Positions 46,763 through 58,273 of a stretch of DNA of 64,000 nucleotides are shown here, in pieces. The position numbers and the translations under genes are program-made. The stretch comes from Lichina pygmaea (taxonomy: Eukaryota; Ascomycota; Lichinomycetes; Lichinales; Lichinaceae). The DNA lies in assembly GCA_963422465.1 (NCBI GenBank), contig OY730175.1:1178001-1242000 (forward strand), read 5' to 3'. Positions within the stretch are counted from its first letter, which is position 1, and each line of letters opens with the position of its first letter. The notes below the pieces were generated by a model. That model did no database searches, was not told the DNA's origin, and saw only the letters and a list, made by a program, of their open reading frames with translations.

Positions 46763-49146
46763 GATGGCAACCCGCGAAGACAGGGAGAGCGCACAGCTCG
46801 CGTTATAGAGCGATGGTTTGGACGACCCAGGATACGTGTACGTGACGTTCGTCATCCTCACGATAGCCCGAGTCATGGACTTGACTCCGGTTAGGATGCC
46901 CGGTGGCGGGAATTTGAACTGGGCGTTTGAAGCAGACAGGGTGTAGTAGCTCTTGGCTTCTGGCTTCAGCTTGACAAAACTGCAGCGCCACGTCAGCACT
47001 CTCTCCCGAAAAGAGACACAGGGGCAGAAAGAGGCTCACCTTGCCAGGTTGCCCGGGTAGACCGCCAGCTTCTTCCCCTCGTAATGGTATATGTCGGTCG
47101 TGACCTCGTCGAGGAAGCTCGAGTCGTGGCTCACGATGAGACTCGTGATCTCGGTGTGCTTCTTCAGGTAGTCTTGCAGCCACTTGACGTTGCCGACGTC
47201 CAAGTGGTTGGTCGGTTCGTCCAGCAGCAAGACGTCGGCGCGCATCAGCATCGCCCGAGCGAGCGCCAGCTTCATCTTCCACCCCCCAGAGAGCGACCCC
47301 ACCTTCTGCTGCTGCCGGCCGTTGGGTCCGGCGGTAAATCCAAACTCGCTCAGAACTTCCGAGATGCGCTCCTTGCCCGTGGCGGCTAGCTCCGGATCCT
47401 TCGCCATGAAGTCGAGGATGCTGAGATCGGCATCCTCGCCCTGGTTGTGTTCCACGAAGCACGTCCTGAGTTCATCCTTGCTGGGGAACCCTTCCAACTT
47501 GCCGTCGGCGATGCTTCGCATCAGCGTCGACTTTCCGGCACCGTTCCGACCACAGAGACCGTAGCGATGGCCCTTGAGCAGGCGAAGTTTGGTATGGGAC
47601 AGCAGCAGCATGCCGCCGTACCCGAGCGAGAATTCTGCGTTGACAATCTCGACCTCGGACGAATCCTCCTTGACTGGCTCGCCGAAGCGGCGGCGGTCTT
47701 CCGCAACGAAATGCTCTTGCACCTTCCCAGCCACGGTCTTCGCCAACGCTGCATCTTCCGCCAGGGAGCGCAGATACGGCTCAACGCAATCCAAGATTCG
47801 AGCGTGCTCTCTCAAGAGAACGTCCTCTTGGACCATGCCACAGACGTAGGGTTTCAGCGAAGCAAGCAGTTTTTGACCGTCGGACTGCAGCAGCGACGCA
47901 GCATGAGACCGCAACGCTTTCTGCAAAACTTCCTCGACGTCGTGAGCGGTCACAGAAAACACAGCCCTGCTCTTGTCGTGGTCGTCGCCCATTGCCTTTT
48001 CGATGACCGCGGTGGCCCGCATAGCCAATTCCCGAACTTCCGGCTGAGATGCCCGCTCGTGTACGGACTTGACACCGGGCCTCAGTTTCGGCAGGAATGC
48101 TCGCGCTTCAACCGGATCGTGGACGAGCTTCGTGAGGTTCTCGATGACCACCACCGTCTGGCGTAAAACCTCCTGCGAAGTGCTGGGGGTGTTCAGCGAG
48201 CGTTCGAGCAGTGGCGTCACCAGCGCCAGTACCGGCGAGGTGACGATGGCGACAAAGGTGGTCTGCGACAGGTCATGTATCGCCTTCTGAAGGGTAGTCG
48301 ACGAAGGGTTCCGCATGGTCTCGATGATGATGGGTATCCTAGGACCGATGTCGTCGTTTGAGATTAACGTGGTCAGAGACACCAGCGTCTTGTTCGCTGC
48401 TTTGGAGACCTGAGGAGCCCAGATCAGCGTCTCTTCCACCCAGGGCCACAAAGAGCTCGATGAAAGGAGCATGGCCAGCACGCTCTTACCTCGGCCTTCA
48501 AATGGTGCATGCCACTCTCGACGACCGGTATCAGCCGGGCGAGTTTCCGGCCCATCGACTCCCGCAGAACTTCCTTCTCTTTCTCTGCTTCCTTGCTTCC
48601 GGTACCGATTTGTGCCTTCTCGGCCATCTTTCCCAGTGAGCGCAACGCCACGACGGTGCCCTGCCATTTGGCGGCCTTGTGCTCCAAGTAGTCCAGCAGA
48701 ACGGGCAACAGACCCGCCACCAGCGCCTCAGCCTTGAGGTTTTCGAAAAGAGCGTCGAGCGCATATTGCGCCGACTCCCTCACGACCCCGCCCTTGTCGG
48801 CCAGGGCATCGAGCGCCAGAGCCACGTAGCCGGCTGGCTGCAGGAAGATAACCTCGACGATTGGCAGTGGCCGAGGGAGTCTCTCGAACAGTGCTCCGAG
48901 AAGGATCATCGCGCTCTCCCGACGAGCGCCGTTCTTCTTGTCCGTCGCCGCTTTCTTGATCTCGGCCAGGATCCCATGTTCGTTCAGCGCTCGCCATCCG
49001 AGACTCTGCGATATTGCGTCCGTGAGGGCATAGGAGGCGTCAAGGGATCCTTGCGACGTTTCCGCCGCGAATGCCCTCTGCATGATAGCTGCTACATCTT
49101 CTGAAGTGGGCCGGCCATCGGCCGCGGAGGCGGACTTGACCGTCAT
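45631..49146 (-). CDS. eEF3-family ABC-F ATPase, New1/Elf1 type
   Basis: Minus-strand exons 48490-49146, 47040-48409, 46413-46979 and 45631-46342 give 1101 residues from MTVKSASAADG; an in-frame ATG at 49182 would add 12. Order: HEAT repeats (about 1-430), then ABC1 with GRNGAGKST, LSGGWKMKLALARAM and LLLDEPTNHLD. ABC2 has GENGAGKST, LSGGQKVKVVLAGAM and LVLDEPTNFLD. A chromodomain-like insert (YEVKWVAMLPRHNSQISRET) sits between the ABC2 motifs. The C-terminus KSKKKKKLTRNQLKERDVRR ... IEWLNSPKGTPKP differs from the polybasic end of true eEF3 and points to the New1 (budding yeast) / Elf1 (fission yeast) branch. These ribosome-bound ATPases help translation termination and recycling. The yeast New1 prion-type N-terminus is absent. 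Confidence 0.88.
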
Positions 49147-49790
49147 TATGGGTAAAAGCTGGGGCGAGACTTGATGTGGCATTCTGAGCGTCGTCGACCA
49201 GTGTGCAGGCGGTGAGGAAACGACCTCCAAAGGTCGACGAAGCAGCCGCAGTCGACTCTTTAATAAAGACCCACGGTCATGTTAGGGCTGATGCAAGCGT
49301 GGCGGAGACTTTTGTGCGCTGCCGTAAGCAATCGACGTGGCGCAACTGAAATTCGAGCTGACTGGAAAATGTGCTTGCAGGCCTCGCTTTCACATGATCA
49401 AAGACATCCTCTTTTGGTCTAGCGAGGCGACGTCGGAATAATGATGATCCGCAGTACATACTGGTATATATATCACGTGACAGAGTCCTCGACCAGAATC
49501 TTTGACAGGACCATCGACCTGCAGATGTACGGAGTACCCACAGAAGGTTTGATACGATGTGACCGCTCTACGAGTACGTGACGTACTGGATTGAGGAATC
49601 GTACTCCCCATGCTATGCCCCTTTGCGGAGTGTTTGCTGGTCAATGTACTTCCCACTACTTCCGTACTCCGTACGAAGATAGAGCCACCATGAGATCAGG
49701 AATCGTCTCAACTGCCCCACAACCTCACCTCAGAAGCCTAATGAAAGCCGCAGTCAACTATAGCCCTCTTTCCAACATGCGTGCTGGGGT
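49147..49790. other. promoter region of the New1-like gene
   Basis: Also the 3' flank of mclA. TATATATA occurs near 49467. No gene recognised. Confidence 0.5.
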
Positions 49791-51851
49791 TCACGTTGGG
49801 GCACAAGCTAAAAACTCACCAGTCTCCGTGTTCCCTTTGCCCATGCTCCTACTCCCGCTATTGCCGCTTTGGATGGCACTTAAAATGCCGTCCAGATAGG
49901 CTGCACCACTCCATCTCTGGTGCTTCAACACGTCCACATCCAGCTCCTTTTCACGTCGTTGGACGAGATCGACGTAGGCAAGCATGCCGTCCTTTTGGAA
50001 TCTTCTTGACAGCTCAGCAGTGATGGTGGCTGTCGAGTGCACGCCCGCCAAGGAGATGAGTTGCAAGACAAACCTACCCACGCCATCAGTTGAGTGCAAC
50101 GTTGGTCGAGCTGGGATGCTGCTCGGATAGTAGACCTACCCGTGTTTGGCCAGATCCCAGATGAAGGACCTTAGCGACGCTTGCGTAAATCCCTGGGCCG
50201 CCCAGTTGAACGACGGGCTCAAGTTATACACCAACATCTTCGACGGGAATCGGTATCGGATCTTGTCGGCAAAGCCAGCTGCTGTTTCAACGCTGGGAAG
50301 CGCCGTCTCTAGCCAGAGCAGGTCGGCATACGGCGCAAACTCCATGGCCCGCTTTGTCGCAGCCGGAACTCCTGCCCGGTAATGGTAGTAGCCCTCTCTT
50401 GTTCGGGGAATATCCCAGGAAAAGAAGACCGGCGAGCTTGCAAAGGAGGATGCCAATTTCCGCCGGGCCGAAAGGGAGAGGCTAGATTCTGAATTGACTA
50501 TGGATACGTATTCATAGATCCTCGTCGCGGCCGCGTTTTCCCTCCGCAATTGCTTGATCACAGCTGACCAGCGGGAACTGTCAGCTGGCGGAACGGCGCC
50601 ACTTCCAGGCCCGATGAGGGACGTTACCTTCATCGAATGTCAGCAGCTCGTGCTTCTTGACCCAGTCAGATTCAAAGTGGTCAATCTCTTGAGCACTGGC
50701 GCCTGAAGATTCCATCCTCTGTAATTCCTCGGCAAGCAGCTCCCCATCGTGGTCGACGCCAAGAATGAACTCGTGATCCCGAACGTCAATGGCACTACTG
50801 ATCAGTCTTCCACTCTCGGCGTCCGTCCGTGCGATCAGCAGGTTCTCGCAACCCATCAGATCCCATTGAAACCTCGCGGCCACGAGGCGATTGACGTGCT
50901 CGCTGATAGGAACCAACACCTTGCCGGCAAGATGGCCGCATTTCTTGCCGCCGTGGAGCTGGTCTTCGAAATGCACTGCCGATGCTCCCATCTCGGCAAA
51001 GAGCTTGGCAAGCTTCAGAACGGTAGAAAGTCCTCCGTGGCTGCATTCCAGATTAGCATGCTTGAAGCCTGCGTGATGATATCCCTTGTCCGACGGACCC
51101 TGTGTCGCCATCTGCCACGATGGGTCGTAGATAGTCGATGTAAGGTATCCGTGACCGCTCTTCCACCGTCATTTTTCTTCTCTCGTCCCAGTGCTTCCGG
51201 TCGTGTAGTTGCTGGGCCTTGAACAACCTTTGGACTTGGTTCGGTACGGTATTGTACGGGTAGTCGCCGAAGTCGGGCGACACCTCGTTCGTCGTTGTCA
51301 GCGTCGCTGAGCATGCCCAGCCAGACACATAGAGCACTTCTTGCTTGGAAGTTTGTTGAGTCATCTGTACCGGATCAATGGCGCCAACTTCATGAAGCAC
51401 CAAAGATCAGTTTCGATGCTGCTTCTTGGCTCTAGGCGTATGACGCACGGGTGTGGACCGGCTGGCCATCAGCCTCCCTCTGCTTCAATAGGTAGAACAG
51501 TTTCCGTGCCATGCTTGAGCTTGGATAGCTCTGCTCAAGGGCGCCTCTCTTGCTGACAACATCCTCTGCCGAGTAGGGTCTCTTGATGCCATGGAACCGT
51601 GGAGAGCGCCACCAGTCATGTACATCTTGAACTTGTGTATCGAATAGATCATCCTCAGCTGCGCCTGCTTTATGTGGCTCCGGGAGGGCTTGGAATGCGG
51701 CCGACGACGTAGCAGCTGAGTAGGCTCTGGTCTGTTGACGATGACATCCTGAGAAGGACCCATTCGAATTGATTGACCCAGCAAATGCTACAGACGACCA
51801 CGTCCACTCGCGACCACCTTGCATCAGGCGACGTCGTAGCAGGTGCAGCAT
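49791..51851 (-). CDS. mclA: 2-methylisocitrate lyase, mitochondrial
   Basis: Minus-strand exons 51449-51851, 51099-51387, 50628-51040, 50140-50563 and 49791-50073 give 603 residues. The N-terminus ([13 protein letters not shown] ... [10 protein letters not shown]) is a mitochondrial presequence; an upstream in-frame ATG at 51884 is possible. The core has [89 protein letters not shown] (active-site Cys near residue 265) and [12 protein letters not shown]. This is the isocitrate lyase superfamily. The mitochondrial signal and the partner gene mcsA favour 2-methylisocitrate cleavage to pyruvate and succinate. A GTGAGT at 49819 and an acceptor before 49737 allow an alternative end with an 8-nt last exon. 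Confidence 0.88.
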
Positions 51852-52114
51852 GCTGATGGAGTCTCCGCGGCTGTAGTTAGGCAAGACTCGGATCCGCCAT
51901 GCTTACATATGTACGAGTCGGCTCATCCGTGGAACGGCCGGCGGTCAAAGCACGCCAGATCGCGAGGGCCAAAACTTATGAGCCTGGTTGGACCGAGGCT
52001 ACACTAAAGCCGTCAATAGCCGAGCGGGTCGTCGACGAGCAGCCGTTGACAGCATATCAACGGCCCCTTCCCGAGCGACGTAGATTGACATCCAGAAGCT
52101 GGAACACTAGAGCC
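51852..52114. promoter_or_regulatory. shared divergent promoter of mclA and mcsA
   Basis: Only about 263 bp separate the two start codons, which point away from each other. The two enzymes act in the same mitochondrial pathway, so joint regulation by propionate or carbon source is likely. No specific operator could be named by eye. Confidence 0.6.
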
Positions 52115-54003
52115 ATGGCCAAGGCGTCCAGTCTCGCGGTACAGACTGCAAGAGTATGTTTCTTGCCGGGCTCAGTGGTCAGCGCTGACACTTCCGGGTT
52201 TGGGCAATGGAATGCCCAATGGCTACGATCACTGCGTACACGGTGCTACTCTTCCGGCTCAGAACCAGACCTGAAGACGGCCTTGAGGCAAGCGATTCCG
52301 GCCAAACGAGAGCTGCTCAAGAAGATCAAGACGCAGCATGCAGATCGGACAATTGGTGAAGTGAAGGCAGCCAACGTGATTGGAGGCATGAGGTACCATA
52401 GACCAGCCAGCACCGAACGCGTATCGTCCTGAGGTCTGTCGACTTATCTCGGCGACGAAAATGCAGGGGACTCAAGTCCATGATCTGGGAGGGCTCCGTG
52501 CTGGACGCGAACGAAGGGATTCGCTTCCACGGCCGTACGATCAAGGACTGCCAACGGGACCTCCCCAAGGGCAAGACGGGCGTGGAAATGCTCCCGGAAG
52601 CGATGTTCTGGCTGCTCTTGACGGGCGACGTACCCTCGACATCTCAGGTACGCCGGCTGTCTCGCCAACTTGCGGAAGAATCCAGACTACCAGGCTTCGT
52701 CGAGGACATGCTCGATCGGTTGCCAAAGGATCTGCATCCAATGACGCAGCTCGCAATTGCGGTGTCCGCCCTGAGCCACACCTCTATCTTTGCGAAGGCC
52801 TACGCGGAAGGCTATGATAAAGCACGATACTGGGAACCCATGTTCGACGACTGCATCTCTCTACTTGCGAAGCTGCCACGAATCGCGGCTAAGATCTACG
52901 TTAACTCGTACCACGGTGGTGGAGCTTTGCCCGCCGACGTCGACGTCGACCAGGACTGGGCGTACAACTTCGCGGCGATGCTGGGAAAAGGCGGAGAGGA
53001 AAACGAAAGCTTCCAGGACTTGCTTAGGCTGTATCTGGCTCTTCATGGCGACCACGAGGGAGGCAACGTCTCGGCCCACGCAACACATCTCGTTGGAAGC
53101 GCCCTCGGCGATCCGTTCCTGAGCTATAGCGCTGGGTTGCAAGGTCTCGCCGGACCGCTACACGGGTGTGTCCCTCCAGGTCCGCGTCCTTGATTCGTGA
53201 CCCTAACTTCCACGGTTCTACGGCGCCTCCCTAAATCCCTCTAAGAATTCTATCCCCATCTAATGCTACCTAACAATCAACCCTCCGCAAAATAGTCTCG
53301 CCGCCCAAGAAGTCCTCCGCTTCACGCTGCGGATGAAACAGAAGATCGGATCATCGCCGACCAGCGACGACGTGCGCTCGTTTCTGTGGTCCACACTGCG
53401 ATCGGGCCAGGTCATCCCGGGATTCGGCCACGCCGTGCTGCGCAAGCCGGATCCGCGCTTCGAGGCCCTCATGACCTTCGCGGCGGCCCGTCCGGACATC
53501 CAGCGTGATCCTACCTTTCAGCTGGTCAAGCAGATGGCAGAAATTGCGCCAGTCGTACTGACCGAGCACGGCAAGGTACCGTCTGCTCCTGTTCCTCTCT
53601 TCTTGGAACAGTATTCCTTTTCATTGTTTTCATGGTCATGTTCACTGGGCTCTTCTAGCGTACCTTCATGTCTCTCCTCTCCAATCTATCATCCCTTTTA
53701 CACCACCTTTCTCGCTTTCTTGAATTATTGATCTACTATCTCCGACACCCAAGCCAAGCTAATAACCCCACCCCCATCCCTCCCAACCAGACCGCGAACC
53801 CACACCCCAACGTCGACACGTCGTCGGGCGTCTTATTCCATCACTACGGCTTCACCGAGACGCTGTACTACACCGTCACGTTCGGCGTCAGTCGCGGCCT
53901 CGGCCCGCTCGCGCAGCTGATCTGGGATCGCGCCCTCGGCTTGCCCATCGAGCGGCCCAAGAGTGTCGATCTGAAGAGTTTGCTGCGCACGCTTGAGGCG
54001 TGA
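52115..54003 (+). CDS. mcsA: 2-methylcitrate synthase, mitochondrial (citrate synthase family)
   Basis: Exons 52115-52392, 52467-53165, 53296-53575 and 53791-54003 give 489 residues. The presequence ends near LRTRCYSS. Citrate-synthase landmarks are [59 protein letters not shown] (catalytic His), [15 protein letters not shown] (second His) and [14 protein letters not shown] (catalytic Asp). The [10 protein letters not shown] and [17 protein letters not shown] regions resemble fungal McsA more than the housekeeping citrate synthase. The divergent mclA neighbour supports condensation of propionyl-CoA with oxaloacetate. Without a tree, a second citrate synthase is the alternative. Introns carry CTAAC/CTAAT branch sites; the third is 215 nt. 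Confidence 0.85.
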
Positions 54004-54458
54004 TCGACGGAAGTGTGATTGCTGGAACCGTATCATTGTGCCTTGGGAGCGTCAAGATGGGAGTGCCAGGAGATTGAACTCGAAGGGGCATGGATGAGGG
54101 TGAATGAGGGCGATGAAGGTAGGTCAGGATAGGTCACGCTAGGTCACGGTGAATGAGAGGTAGGCTATGGTGGACGTAACGATGAGGCGCCTATGATAGT
54201 TGGAATTTGTATATAGCTATATAGTAACTCGTATCAATCTCTCAGAATAGAAAAGGGGGCTCCTCCCGGCCACTCATGATGAACATGTCCCTAGATCAAG
54301 ATACACGTCATACGTTGTAGATGCCCAACAGATGGAGTCACAGGGTGCTCGGTATGGTAAGATGTTCAGCTTCCCCCCCCCCCTGGCGTGCGGTGCAGAG
54401 GGCAAAACATGCGACTTCAGAATCGGGTCCAGGCCCAAGCATAAGCCTAAGCCAAAGC
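54004..54458. other. convergent intergenic region (mcsA / GH16)
   Basis: 3' flanks of both genes. Short direct repeats AGGTCA(C/G)G occur near 54120-54150, and AAGCCTAAGC repeats at about 54437-54462. No gene. Confidence 0.5.
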
Positions 54459-55931
54459 CTAAGTGTTGTTGCTGTTGCTGTTGACCTGCTGCCACATCTT
54501 GACGCTGTCGACGACCATCTGGCCGTTGTTCTGCCAGGTCGGGTACCACTGAGCCCGAGCGTTCCAGAAGTCCTTGGGAGCGCTCGGGCTGGCGTCGACC
54601 CAGGGCTTCCCGCTGGCGCCGTCCTCGAACCATCCGTTGGTGCTCCCGACGGCGACGTTGAGGATGAGGAAGAAGTCCTGGTCGAACGGCGTCTGCAGTC
54701 GGCCCGTCTGGCTCCACGGATCGACGAGGCGCGTGCCGTTGGAGTCCGACAGCGGGAAGTCGCCCCGCTTCCACAACGGCTCGTCGAACTTCGTGTACAG
54801 CACCTGCAGCAGCCGTGTGTCGACGTAGGTGAACAGGTACTTCTCGCTCCACTCGAGGCCGAAGACATGGAAGCCATTGGCGTAGGTCGTGTGCAGCGCT
54901 TTGCGTTTCACGTTCGTCTGCCACCAGGCGTCGCTGGCCGAGTTCGGACCCCAGTGGAGAGCACTGCTGACGATGTTGTTGCCGCCCTGCTCGTACGTGT
55001 AGTTGTTCCCGCGCGATTCGACAATGTCGATCTCCCCCGAGAGTGGCCACGGTCCATAGATTTCGTCCACGGGCATCATCCAAATGGCCGGCCAAAGCCA
55101 ATCACCCTCAGGGAGCTTCGCTCGAACCTCGACCCGGCCGTACGTGATTGCGGCCCCCTTCCTGGTGTTCAGACGGCCTGACTTGACCGGATTGATGATA
55201 GTACCGTTGGTGGTGTTGGTCGAAGCCACGCAACGAGAGAGCGAGTCGGACGTGCAGATTCCTTGTGACGTCAGGTTCAGCACTTGGTCGTTGTTGATGA
55301 GACTCTCGTCTTGCAGCGTCGGCCGGATGATCAGCTGACCGTCGCTGACGAAGACATTCTCGTCTGTGTCGGTCGTCTGTTCGAATTGGCCGTTGCTGGA
55401 GTGTGGCGTCAGTGCTGCTGAATCAATACATGTCCGGGTCATGACCCACCCGAACCCGCCCACTTCGACCTCTCTGGTCCATACCTTCTCGTCCAGTCCC
55501 CGGCTGAAGTTTTCGTCGAGCACTAATCGGTACTCGTTAATTACCACCCTCTGCACTCCGTCCCACACCAAAAATCCAGCGACGCCTAGACCGATCAAGA
55601 GACCAATGATGGGGATGATGGTCACCCATTTCTCCTTGGGGTCTTTCTTCTGCAGCCATGGGCGTTGCACTTGGCCCTTGCGGACCCGCCGTGAGCGGAA
55701 GTAAGTCTGCCTCGTCTGTTGTTGTGAGAGGCTAGACGACCCGCCCATCGTGGACTGCGGTCTCGAGTAGTTGTGACCATGCAGATACTTGATGGGCGGC
55801 GTGGGCGAGAGGTGGTCGTCCGAGAATATTGCGTCTTCGTGGTTTGGCGAGCCCGCCCGCTGTGGCGTGGGCGCTGCCGTGGTCGTGGCAGTAGGCGTGC
55901 CCCCGTGGCGGGGGTGAGCTTGTCCTTCCAT
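54459..55931 (-). CDS. GH16 family type II membrane protein (beta-glucan-acting)
   Basis: Minus-strand exons 55450-55931 and 54459-55395 give 472 residues. A disordered cytosolic N-terminus (about 100 residues) precedes one membrane span (TIIPIIGLLIGLGVAGFLVW, about 104-123) and an outside GH16 domain. The catalytic signature SGEIDIVES supplies nucleophile Glu282, Asp284 and acid/base Glu287. RVEVRAKLPEGDWLWPAIWM and FHVFGLEWSEKYLFTYVD are further landmarks. GH16 enzymes cleave or transfer beta-1,3(1,4)-glucans; membrane-anchored ones act in cell-wall assembly. The 54-nt intron (55396-55449) is in frame and stop-free, so retention would insert 18 residues; the spliced form restores VEVGGFGNGQFEQTTDTDEN, a conserved GH16 join. 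The product ends in an Asn/Ser stretch. Confidence 0.88.
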   Translation of the reverse strand: MEGQAHPRHGGTPTATTTAAPTPQRAGSPNHEDAIFSDDHLSPTPPIKYLHGHNYSRPQSTMGGSSSLSQQQTRQTYFRSRRVRKGQVQRPWLQKKDPKEKWVTIIPIIGLLIGLGVAGFLVWDGVQRVVINEYRLVLDENFSRGLDEKVWTREVEVGGFGWVMTRTCIDSAALTPHSSNGQFEQTTDTDENVFVSDGQLIIRPTLQDESLINNDQVLNLTSQGICTSDSLSRCVASTNTTNGTIINPVKSGRLNTRKGAAITYGRVEVRAKLPEGDWLWPAIWMMPVDEIYGPWPLSGEIDIVESRGNNYTYEQGGNNIVSSALHWGPNSASDAWWQTNVKRKALHTTYANGFHVFGLEWSEKYLFTYVDTRLLQVLYTKFDEPLWKRGDFPLSDSNGTRLVDPWSQTGRLQTPFDQDFFLILNVAVGSTNGWFEDGASGKPWVDASPSAPKDFWNARAQWYPTWQNNGQMVVDSVKMWQQVNSNSNNT

Positions 55932-58273
55932 TCAGCAAGCGTATCAGCGAGAGGTGGAACCTCAGCGATACAGCCAAAGACGTAGTGGAATACGGTGGCA
56001 GTGATCTCTACCAGCAAGCCTCTGGTACAGCAAATACCTAGAGATGTGGCACCCACAGGAGAAAGGCACAGAGAGGATGAAGATGATCGACTCGTCAATA
56101 GAGTATGGAAGCTTCTCTGCTTTGAATGCACTCGTGCAGGCATCTGATCTGGACTTGGACAGCCCTTTGGGAAATCACACAAGTCGACATCTCAAGCCCT
56201 TACTCTAGGCTAGTTGTACCTCAACTGAGGAGCATGACGCATGAGCCGCATCAGACCATCTGCGGCCGACTCTTTTTCGTTCGAGGCCGCCGCTCCCGGT
56301 GTCATCCAGACATTGACATGTCTGCAAGTTCGATGCCATGCTTGACGCAAAGGCGCATGGCAATCCAATCATGTGGTTCTTCGCGATAAGTCTCGGGTGT
56401 AGAAGCTTTGTTCGCTGACGGTCCAGCGCTGCTGGGAAAGGTTCGGCCGGGATCTTGAGACCAGGTACATGCACTTTGGTGCTTTCATCTGGAACGACTC
56501 TCAAAGCCGTACGAGACGTGCTCAGGTCAATTTTTCCTCATCAAGAAGCCGCTGAGACGCGGATCGAGTGACCGTGACCTCAAATCAACAAATCGGTGCC
56601 GTCGGGATGCTTATATCCCTGTGCCATGGCTGCACCACTTGATCCTTCTCTATCCATCTGACTCAAGCTGCCGCTGCAGCCTTTGTTCTGGTAACAGGCT
56701 CCCGGAAATGCATGTCTCACCATAGCAGAGCGGTGTCATCGACTTCCTGTTCAGCTGTGAAGCACCGTCTCAAGATTCGGGACTGATACCGGGCGGTATT
56801 GATTGTGAACTTCTGAAATCAGGCAATGCTGATGTACTCCCTTGCCCACGGTGATGTTATTCCGCAGATGACAGAATACATGTGCCTCATTCACTTTCCA
56901 AAAGGCGCGAACAGTGATAGCCATAGTAGAAGGACGTGATGCATCCTTTGCAGATTGTCGAGATGTAGTAGCTTCTGGGTGGACGATACCTGGTGCCCCG
57001 CTGACACCGGACAACGTGGTATCGGCAGTGCGTTTGTACTGCTCGATGAACAAACAGTAGTGTAGCTGCTATGGTATCTCGGGCACGGATGTGATGGCAG
57101 TTGTCTAGCCAGATACCCTTGTCCTGGTCCCAAGAATCCCAATGGACTTATTGTACTCCGTAATCTCCACCGACAATGTAGAACCAGCGGAGCCTTCCCA
57201 CTTGGAGTCAGATACATCGGCGTCTCTGCACCTCGCCCCTTGAATAGCAGGGCGAACAAGTGACTAAGAAACTCATTCTTGTTCGGGTGAGTCCAAGTCT
57301 CAACTACGTGGATCCAGTATGCAAGACTGAGAGGTAGGACTTCATCTCCCGGATACAATAAAGGAGTAGGTAGCTGGAATCGGGTCCATGATATCTCAAT
57401 CGTACGTTTCGTACCTCGTACGACGAAGGTCAGTCGTTGCTTGGTCACCCATAACTTAGGGAAGCACGCCCGGGGCACGGGGGGCCCTGACAGATACCGC
57501 CCCATGAATGGGTTAGCATCAGTATTAATGACTGCAACTAAAGTATGGAGACGAATCAGCACGTGTCTATCCAGATATCTCACAGATTATTTTTGCCCTA
57601 AGCTGGAGCCATTGCTCTTATCCGAATCAGCTTACTTATCATCCGTCATGGAACTTACCATCAGTAGAAGTTTGTTTACGAGGTACCCGTGCCAGGGGGG
57701 GTATAACCCCCCATGGCACGGGTACATACAGTACGTACTGTATGTACTGTACGCACAGAGGTTTGCTACCACGACTGCATCCTGGTATTGAATGCAATGA
57801 GCTATGCTCCTATTGCATCCTCTTGGACAGAAAATGCGGCGCGCATGTTGCTGAGTACCGGTACAGTAAAACCCAAAGGGCTCTCTGAAAAGGGATTGTC
57901 TCTTCAACCCTTGGGAGCAAATGGTGAGTGTTGCATGCAGTACCGGTATCACGCAACGTGTATTCGATGATCCTCGAATGAATGTATATTGCCAATTATG
58001 TATCCTGCGTACACGTCACTGGTCGTGTCTGATGTGGGTGAAACCTGATTTTGATCCCTGAGAACCCAGATAGGACTCCCTAGACGATAGACTATGGGCG
58101 GAGATCCTGAGTTGGAACCAGAGAAGGCATCGAATTGGACTCAGCAATTTATCAGCCTGGTGTCGAGCCCGTCATTGTGGCATTGTCCTGGCCCGTTGTC
58201 GTCAGTCTGCAAAGGCCAATCCATCCCAGTTGTAATTATGTACTGATGCCTTTATAGTTGACGGATCCTCAAC
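55932..58273. other. divergent intergenic region (GH16 / GH3)
   Basis: No recognisable gene in about 2.3 kb. It includes a 37-bp palindromic element (57686-57722) flanked by TACATACAGTACGTACTGTATGTACTG-like palindromes, broken into shorter words. Other open frames show no domain. Confidence 0.5.
57686..57722. mobile_element. 37-bp palindromic minimal MITE (ends only)
   Basis: The sequence begins CCCGTGCCAGGGGGGG, turns at TATAA and ends CCCCCCATGGCACGGG, and is bounded by TA on both sides (57684-57685, 57723-57724). Read on the minus strand it matches the first 29 bases of the 812-bp MITE terminus, including the GGGGGG..TA..CCCCCC hairpin, then runs directly into the opposite terminus. It looks like the same element with the whole interior removed. 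Confidence 0.7.

Noticed and set aside
51041-51098. Start of a separate protein ([21 protein letters not shown]) in the isocitrate lyase region
   Set aside because: This stretch is an intron of mclA; splicing restores DGDTGHGGLSTV.
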